From assembly GCF_016755875.1 (NCBI RefSeq), contig NZ_BNED01000005.1, positions 6,601,501 through 6,665,500 on the forward strand: a stretch of 64,000 nt of DNA, given 5' to 3'. This DNA comes from Streptomyces spororaveus (lineage in GTDB: Bacteria > Actinomycetota > Actinomycetes > Streptomycetales > Streptomycetaceae). Below, one piece after another: positions 60,155 to 64,000 of this stretch. Every line of letters begins with the position of its first letter. Position 1 is the first letter of the stretch. Both the position numbers and the translations under genes were made by a program. The notes below the pieces were generated by a model. The model was not told where the DNA came from and did no database searches. It worked only from the letters and a program-made list of their open reading frames with translations.

Positions 60155-60382
60155 ATGTCGCCAACGTCCGGGCCCGTCGCCTTCAAGGCTTCCTGTCCCG
60201 ACTGCCGTGCCCGCTTCGAGCTGGACGCGGCCGCCCTGCGGCTGGCCATCGGCGGCAGCCGGCGGACCACTTTCTATTCCTTCACCTGTCCTGAATGCGG
60301 TGCCGCGGTACGCAAGCCCGCCGGCGAGCGGATCGTGGAGCTGCTCACCGGTGGTGGCGTGAGCACCCTGCGCAGCATCTGA
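60155..60382 (+). CDS. Small zinc-ribbon protein
   Basis: A 75-residue protein with two CPxC knuckles (ASCPDCRARFEL and FTCPECGAAVRK) about 30 residues apart, forming a likely single zinc-ribbon. The function is unknown; such small ribbons often bind nucleic acid or RNA polymerase. It starts 14 bases after pafC and is probably co-transcribed with it, so an accessory role in the damage response is conceivable but unproven. Confidence 0.8.
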   Translation: MSPTSGPVAFKASCPDCRARFELDAAALRLAIGGSRRTTFYSFTCPECGAAVRKPAGERIVELLTGGGVSTLRSI

Positions 60383-60396
60383 GGGGGCGGGTGGCC

Positions 60397-60402
60397 TAGG
60401 CT
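60397..60402 (+). promoter_or_regulatory. -10 box, leaderless promoter of the gene at 60409
   Basis: TAGGCT ends six bases before the ATG, with no ribosome site. Confidence 0.45.
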
Positions 60403-60408
60403 CGCCCC

Positions 60409-60609
60409 ATGCTGTGGCCGATGTTCGCAATTGCCCTGGGTTTCCTCGGATTGGCCGTGCTCGCCGTACTGGCGGTGCGGGTGTACCTGGAGGTACGCAG
60501 GCTGGCCTCCCAGGTGGCGCAGGCCAGCCGCCGGATCACCGACGCGTCGGCGGATCTTGAGCGGGCGGCGGTCGATCTGGCCCGGGCGGGACACGGCGTA
60601 CGTCCCTGA
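60409..60609 (+). CDS. Small single-pass membrane protein
   Basis: A 66-residue protein with one N-terminal membrane helix (about residues 4-25) and a cytoplasmic amphipathic helix (LASQVAQASRRITDASADLERAA). The shape is like TatA/TatB or DUF948 proteins but no TatA hinge (FG) is present, so I do not call it a Tat component. It sits between the zinc-ribbon gene and tatA, with its own apparent leaderless promoter. Confidence 0.7.
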   Translation: MLWPMFAIALGFLGLAVLAVLAVRVYLEVRRLASQVAQASRRITDASADLERAAVDLARAGHGVRP

Positions 60610-60778
60610 CGAAGGGACGAATGTGCGTGACCGGGGCATTACCGACCTGCCAGGGTGCAAGCGGGAGGACCCCCGGGGATTGCCGGGCGTTAACCCCCTG
60701 GGGTTACGATCCTCGGTAGAGCAAGTCCTAGGCGCCCGTCCGGCGTGCCGTGAACCTCGGAGAAAAAGGAAGATACCT

Positions 60779-61069
60779 ATGGGCAACTTCAGGGGTTGGG
60801 AAATCCTCGTCATCGTCGGACTGGTCATCCTGCTGTTCGGCGCGAAGAAGCTCCCCGACATGGCCCGCTCCCTCGGCAAGTCGGCCCGCATCCTCAAGAG
60901 CGAGGCCAAGGCCATGAAGAAGGACGGCGAGAGCGACGACGTCGCCGCCGCCGCGCCCACGGACCAGTCCGCGCAGCAGCCCGTCGCCCCGCGTACCATC
61001 CAGGCCGCTCCGGGTGACGTCAGCAGCTCGCGTCCGGTGAGCGAGCCGAACCGCACCGCCCAGGGCTGA
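60779..61069 (+). CDS. tatA: Twin-arginine translocase subunit TatA
   Basis: A 96-residue TatA protein. The N-terminal membrane helix (GWEILVIVGLVILLFG) is followed by the FGAKKLPDMARSLGKS hinge and amphipathic helix, then a polar, disordered tail. TatA oligomers form the passage for folded twin-arginine substrates, which are very numerous in Streptomyces. A GGAAG site precedes the ATG at 60779. The 169-base gap upstream probably carries a promoter. tatC follows after 47 bases; tatB is not in this cluster. Confidence 0.95.
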   Translation: MGNFRGWEILVIVGLVILLFGAKKLPDMARSLGKSARILKSEAKAMKKDGESDDVAAAAPTDQSAQQPVAPRTIQAAPGDVSSSRPVSEPNRTAQG

Positions 61070-61116
61070 CACCCGCCGTACACGCCAGTCATCTGCAACG
61101 AGACAAGGGACGTGGG

Positions 61117-62082
61117 TTGCTCAAGTCTGCCCGCAAGCAGGAGAAGAAAGAACGACAGGCGAAGGACGCCGAAGGGCGCATGCCTCTCGTCGAGCACCTG
61201 CGTGAGCTTCGAAACCGCCTGCTGAAGTCGGTCCTGGCGATCGTGGTGATCACGATCATCGCCGCGTTCTTCTACCGCGAGATCATCAACTTCCTGTTGA
61301 AGCCGATGCTGGACTCCGTCGGCTGCACCGACGGTGTGGTGACCCAGCGCAACGGCCGACCCTGCGCCGACATGACCGTGAACGGCCTGATCTCGGCGTT
61401 CTCGATCGCCCTGAAGGTCGCGCTGATGGCCGGTGTGGTGCTGTCCGCCCCGGTGTGGCTCTACCAGCTGTGGGCGTTCGCCGCGCCCGGGCTGCACAGT
61501 CACGAGAAGAAGTACGCGCGCAGCTTCGTCGCGGTCGGCGCGCCCCTCTTCCTGACCGGCGCGGTGATCGCGTACAAGATCCTCCCGCAGACCGCGACGA
61601 TCATGCTGGAGTTCACCCCCGATCACGCGCGCAACCTGCTGCCGGTCGACGACTACCTCGACCTGGTCACCCGCATGGTGATCGTGTTCGGCCTGGCCTT
61701 CGAGTTGCCGCTGCTGCTGATCCTGCTGAACTTCACCGGTGTGCTCACCGGCAAGCGGCTGGCGGGCTGGTGGCGGGGCATGGTCCTCGGCATCGCGATC
61801 TTCGCCGCCTTCGCGACCCCCACCGGTGACCCGCCGACGATGCTCGCGCTGGCCGTGCCCATCGTGGCCCTCTACTTCGCCGCCGTCGGCATCTGCCTCC
61901 TCAACGACCGCCGGCGCAGGCGCAACGACCCCGACGCGGATCTGAGCGACGACGAGGCCTCCGAGCTGGACCTCACTCCGGCGCCGATAGGCGAGCTGGA
62001 ATCCGTCCCGGCTCCCGCGGCCCTGCCCGAACAGGCCGACGGCGGACGCCACCGGATCAACGGGTACGACGACGCCACCTGA
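61117..62082 (+). CDS. tatC: Twin-arginine translocase subunit TatC
   Basis: A 321-residue membrane protein with six helices that binds the twin-arginine signal peptide. The N-terminal family motif MPLVEHLRELRNRLLKS contains the conserved Glu and Arg residues used in signal recognition. A conserved FATPTGDPPTMLALAVP loop follows near residue 230. The C-terminal 60 residues are a charged extension common in actinobacteria. The start is TTG at 61117 with AAGGGA; the ATG at residue 22 is an alternative. Confidence 0.96.
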   Translation: MLKSARKQEKKERQAKDAEGRMPLVEHLRELRNRLLKSVLAIVVITIIAAFFYREIINFLLKPMLDSVGCTDGVVTQRNGRPCADMTVNGLISAFSIALKVALMAGVVLSAPVWLYQLWAFAAPGLHSHEKKYARSFVAVGAPLFLTGAVIAYKILPQTATIMLEFTPDHARNLLPVDDYLDLVTRMVIVFGLAFELPLLLILLNFTGVLTGKRLAGWWRGMVLGIAIFAAFATPTGDPPTMLALAVPIVALYFAAVGICLLNDRRRRRNDPDADLSDDEASELDLTPAPIGELESVPAPAALPEQADGGRHRINGYDDAT

Positions 62083-62133
62083 CAGGCCGGCCCCCGGCTC
62101 CGCCGGGAGGTGCCCCCGGGGGGACACGTCACG

Positions 62134-62139
62134 TACATT
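62134..62139 (+). promoter_or_regulatory. -10 box, leaderless promoter of the lipid-kinase-like gene
   Basis: TACATT ends seven bases before the ATG at 62147, with no ribosome site. Confidence 0.4.
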
Positions 62140-62146
62140 CCGCTGA

Positions 62147-63046
62147 ATGAGCCATGAGGTCACCCTCTTCGTCAATCCCACAGCCGGACGCGGCCGGGGC
62201 GCGCACGCCGCGCAGCCGGCCGCTTCGGCCGTCCGGGCGGCCGGATTCTCCGTACGGACCGTCGTGGGCGCCGACGCGCCGGACGCGCTGGCCCGGCTGA
62301 CGGCCGCCGTCCGCGAGGGCACCGGTGCGGTGATCGCAGTGGGCGGCGACGGGATGGTCTCCCTGGCGCTCCAGGCCCTCGCGGGCACCCCGGTACCGCT
62401 CGGGGTGGTCGCAGTGGGCACCGGGAACGACTTCGCGCGGGCGATGGGGCTGGCCGTACGGGAGCCGGCCCGGGCCGGGCGGATGGCCGCCGAAGCCGTC
62501 AAGGAGAGCCGGGTCCGGGAGATCGACCTGGGCCGGGTGGGCGGCGCGGACGGCGGGAAGTGGTTCGGGACGGTGCTGTGCTCCGGCTTCGACTCGCGGG
62601 TCAACGACCGGGGCAACCGGATGCGGCTGCCGGCCGGCCGGTTCAAGTACGACCTGGCGATGATCGCGGAGCTGGCCGCCTTCCGGCCGTTCCCGTACCG
62701 GATCACCCTGGACGACGGCCCGGTGATCGAGACCGAGGCCGCGCTGGTCGCCGTCGGCAACGGATCCTCCTACGGCGGCGGCATGCGCATCTGCGCGGAC
62801 GCCGTCCCCGACGACGGGCTCTTCGACGTCACGGTGGTCGGCGACTGCAGCCGGACCACCCTGCTCACGGTGTTCCCGCAGGTCTACAAGGGCCGCCACC
62901 TCGACCATCCGAAGGTGACCGTCCACCGGGCCAGGAAGATCAGCCTGGAGGCGGCGGGCCTGAGCGCGTACGCCGACGGCGAGCCGCTGGGGGTGCTGCC
63001 GGTGAGCGCCGAATGCGTTCCCCGGGCGGTCCGGCTGCTCACTTAA
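62147..63046 (+). CDS. Diacylglycerol/lipid kinase family protein
   Basis: A 299-residue kinase of the DAGK catalytic family. The nucleotide-binding motif is IAVGGDGMVSLALQAL, where the usual GGDGT reads GGDGM; GTGNDFARAMGL follows and is intact. VNPTAGRGRG near the N terminus is also typical. It probably phosphorylates diacylglycerol or a related lipid in the membrane, feeding phospholipid recycling. The T-to-M change next to the catalytic motif could alter activity. It lies between tatC and helY. Confidence 0.9.
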   Translation: MSHEVTLFVNPTAGRGRGAHAAQPAASAVRAAGFSVRTVVGADAPDALARLTAAVREGTGAVIAVGGDGMVSLALQALAGTPVPLGVVAVGTGNDFARAMGLAVREPARAGRMAAEAVKESRVREIDLGRVGGADGGKWFGTVLCSGFDSRVNDRGNRMRLPAGRFKYDLAMIAELAAFRPFPYRITLDDGPVIETEAALVAVGNGSSYGGGMRICADAVPDDGLFDVTVVGDCSRTTLLTVFPQVYKGRHLDHPKVTVHRARKISLEAAGLSAYADGEPLGVLPVSAECVPRAVRLLT

Positions 63047-63059
63047 ATGATCGCGACTG

Positions 63060-63082
63060 TTGTCAGGGGTGGCGGGTAGGCT
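63060..63082 (+). promoter_or_regulatory. PafBC-type (RecA-NDp-like) promoter of helY
   Basis: TTGTCAGGG (63060-63068), exactly eight bases, then TAGGCT (63077-63082). This fits the consensus TTGTCRGTG-N8-TAnnnT of LexA-independent, PafBC-activated promoters with one mismatch. It ends 11 bases before the helY ATG. Confidence 0.55.
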
Positions 63083-63093
63083 CGACAGCAAGA

Positions 63094-64000
63094 TGACCGA
63101 AGAACTCTCACCCGCCGAGCGGTACGCCGCTGCCCGGATCCGCGCCGCCGAAGAGGCCTCTGCCCTGGCCCCCTTCCGCGAGATGTACGACTTCGACCTG
63201 GACCCGTATCAGGTCGAGGCCTGCAAGGCGCTGGAGGCCGGCAAAGGCGTCCTCGTCGCCGCCCCGACCGGCTCGGGCAAGACCATCGTCGGCGAGTTCG
63301 CCGTGCACCTGGCCCTCCAGCAGGGCCGCAAGTGCTTCTACACGACGCCGATCAAGGCCCTGTCGAACCAGAAGTACGCCGACCTCGTCAAGCGCTACGG
63401 CGCCGACAAGGTGGGCCTGCTGACGGGCGACAACAGCGTCAACTCCGAGGCGCCGGTGGTCGTGATGACCACCGAGGTGCTCCGCAACATGCTGTACGCG
63501 GGCTCCCGGTCGCTGCTCGGCCTCGGCTACGTCGTGATGGACGAGGTCCACTACCTCTCCGACCGGTTCCGCGGGGCCGTCTGGGAGGAAGTGATCATCC
63601 ACCTCCCCGAGTCGGTGACCCTGGTCTCCCTGTCGGCCACCGTGTCCAACGCCGAGGAGTTCGGCGACTGGCTGGACACCGTGCGCGGGGACACCGAGGT
63701 GATCGTCTCCGAGGAGCGGCCCGTACCGCTGTGGCAGCACGTCATGGCCGGCCGCCGGATCTACGACCTCTTCGAGGAGGAGTCCGACCACGGCGGCCGC
63801 GGCTCCGCGCGCCGCGAGGTCAACCCCGACCTGCTGCGCATGGCGCGCGAGGAGAACAGCCGCACCTACAGCCCGAAGGACCGGCGGCGCGGCAAGATGG
63901 TCCGCGAGGCCGACCGCGAGCGCGAGCGGCGCTCCCGCGGCCGGATCTGGACCCCGTCCCGCCCCGAGGTCATCGCCCGCCTCGACAACGACGGGCTGCT
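63094..64000 (+). CDS. helY: DEAD/DEAH-box helicase HelY (partial, cut by window end)
   Basis: The first 302 codons of a Ski2/Mtr4-like superfamily II helicase. Motif I is VLVAAPTGSGKT, motif Ia YTTPIKALSNQ, motif II VVMDEVHYL (DEVH) and motif III VSLSATVSN. The charged stretch after about residue 240 (EADRERERRSRG) is usual for actinobacterial HelY. It should unwind RNA or DNA duplexes using ATP. Its position after tatC parallels Rv2092c in M. tuberculosis. The ATG at 63094 is 11 bases after a TAGGCT box. The gene continues beyond 64000. Confidence 0.93.

Noticed and set aside
60409..60609. Second TatA or TatB protein
   Set aside because: It has one helix plus an amphipathic segment but lacks the FG hinge and the conserved charged residues of TatA/TatB.

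Overview
The window is very GC-rich. It has Streptomyces-style features: GTG and TTG starts, long GC hairpin terminators, chaplins, mycothiol and F420-type enzymes, and a Pup-proteasome locus. Gene content and order match the Streptomyces chromosomal core around gylR-glpFKD, metH and dop-pup-prcBA. This assignment rests on recognised protein families and remembered synteny, not on a database search.

Bases 1-16000 are mixed housekeeping genes. They include a histidine-rich metal-binding protein, two DUF202 membrane proteins, a NUDIX hydrolase, an FAD dehydrogenase, an ASCH protein, two amino-acid permeases, a PAS/GAF/PP2C phosphatase, an ECF41-type sigma factor, tRNA-Leu(GAG) and an M20 peptidase. 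Two chaplins follow, one of them a collagen-like, sortase-anchored form. Bases 16000-26000 hold a degenerate RecD-like protein, an aldo/keto reductase, an LLM-family oxidoreductase, a ferritin-like protein, CorA, and the conserved set phosphatase / DUF3090 / SCO1664-family / mshC (mycothiol ligase).

Bases 26000-37000 hold a PAC2 protein, the glycerol regulon (gylR, then glpF-glpK-glpD on the minus strand, with two near-identical putative GylR sites), metH and a HAD phosphatase. Bases 37000-46000 hold two tandem orphan peptide-binding lipoproteins, an orphan NarL-type regulator, a RecB-like Fe-S nuclease, a site-2 protease and trmI.

Bases 46000-64000 are the Pup-proteasome and downstream region. 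The order is ferredoxin (opposite strand), arc/mpa, terminator, dop, pup, an endonuclease VII gene broken by one in-frame TAG, prcB, prcA, a LacI-MFS insertion, pafA, two FKBP isomerases, pafB, pafC, two small genes, tatA, tatC, a diacylglycerol-kinase-like gene and helY (cut by the window end). Pup is deamidated by Dop, ligated to substrates by PafA, and recognised by the Arc ATPase, which feeds the PrcAB 20S core. PafBC is a DNA-damage transcription activator, and a PafBC-type promoter appears to sit in front of helY.

Most coding calls are secure. Promoters, operators and terminators are pattern-based inferences. At least nine genes have a TANNNT box 6-7 bases before an ATG, the layout of leaderless transcripts.
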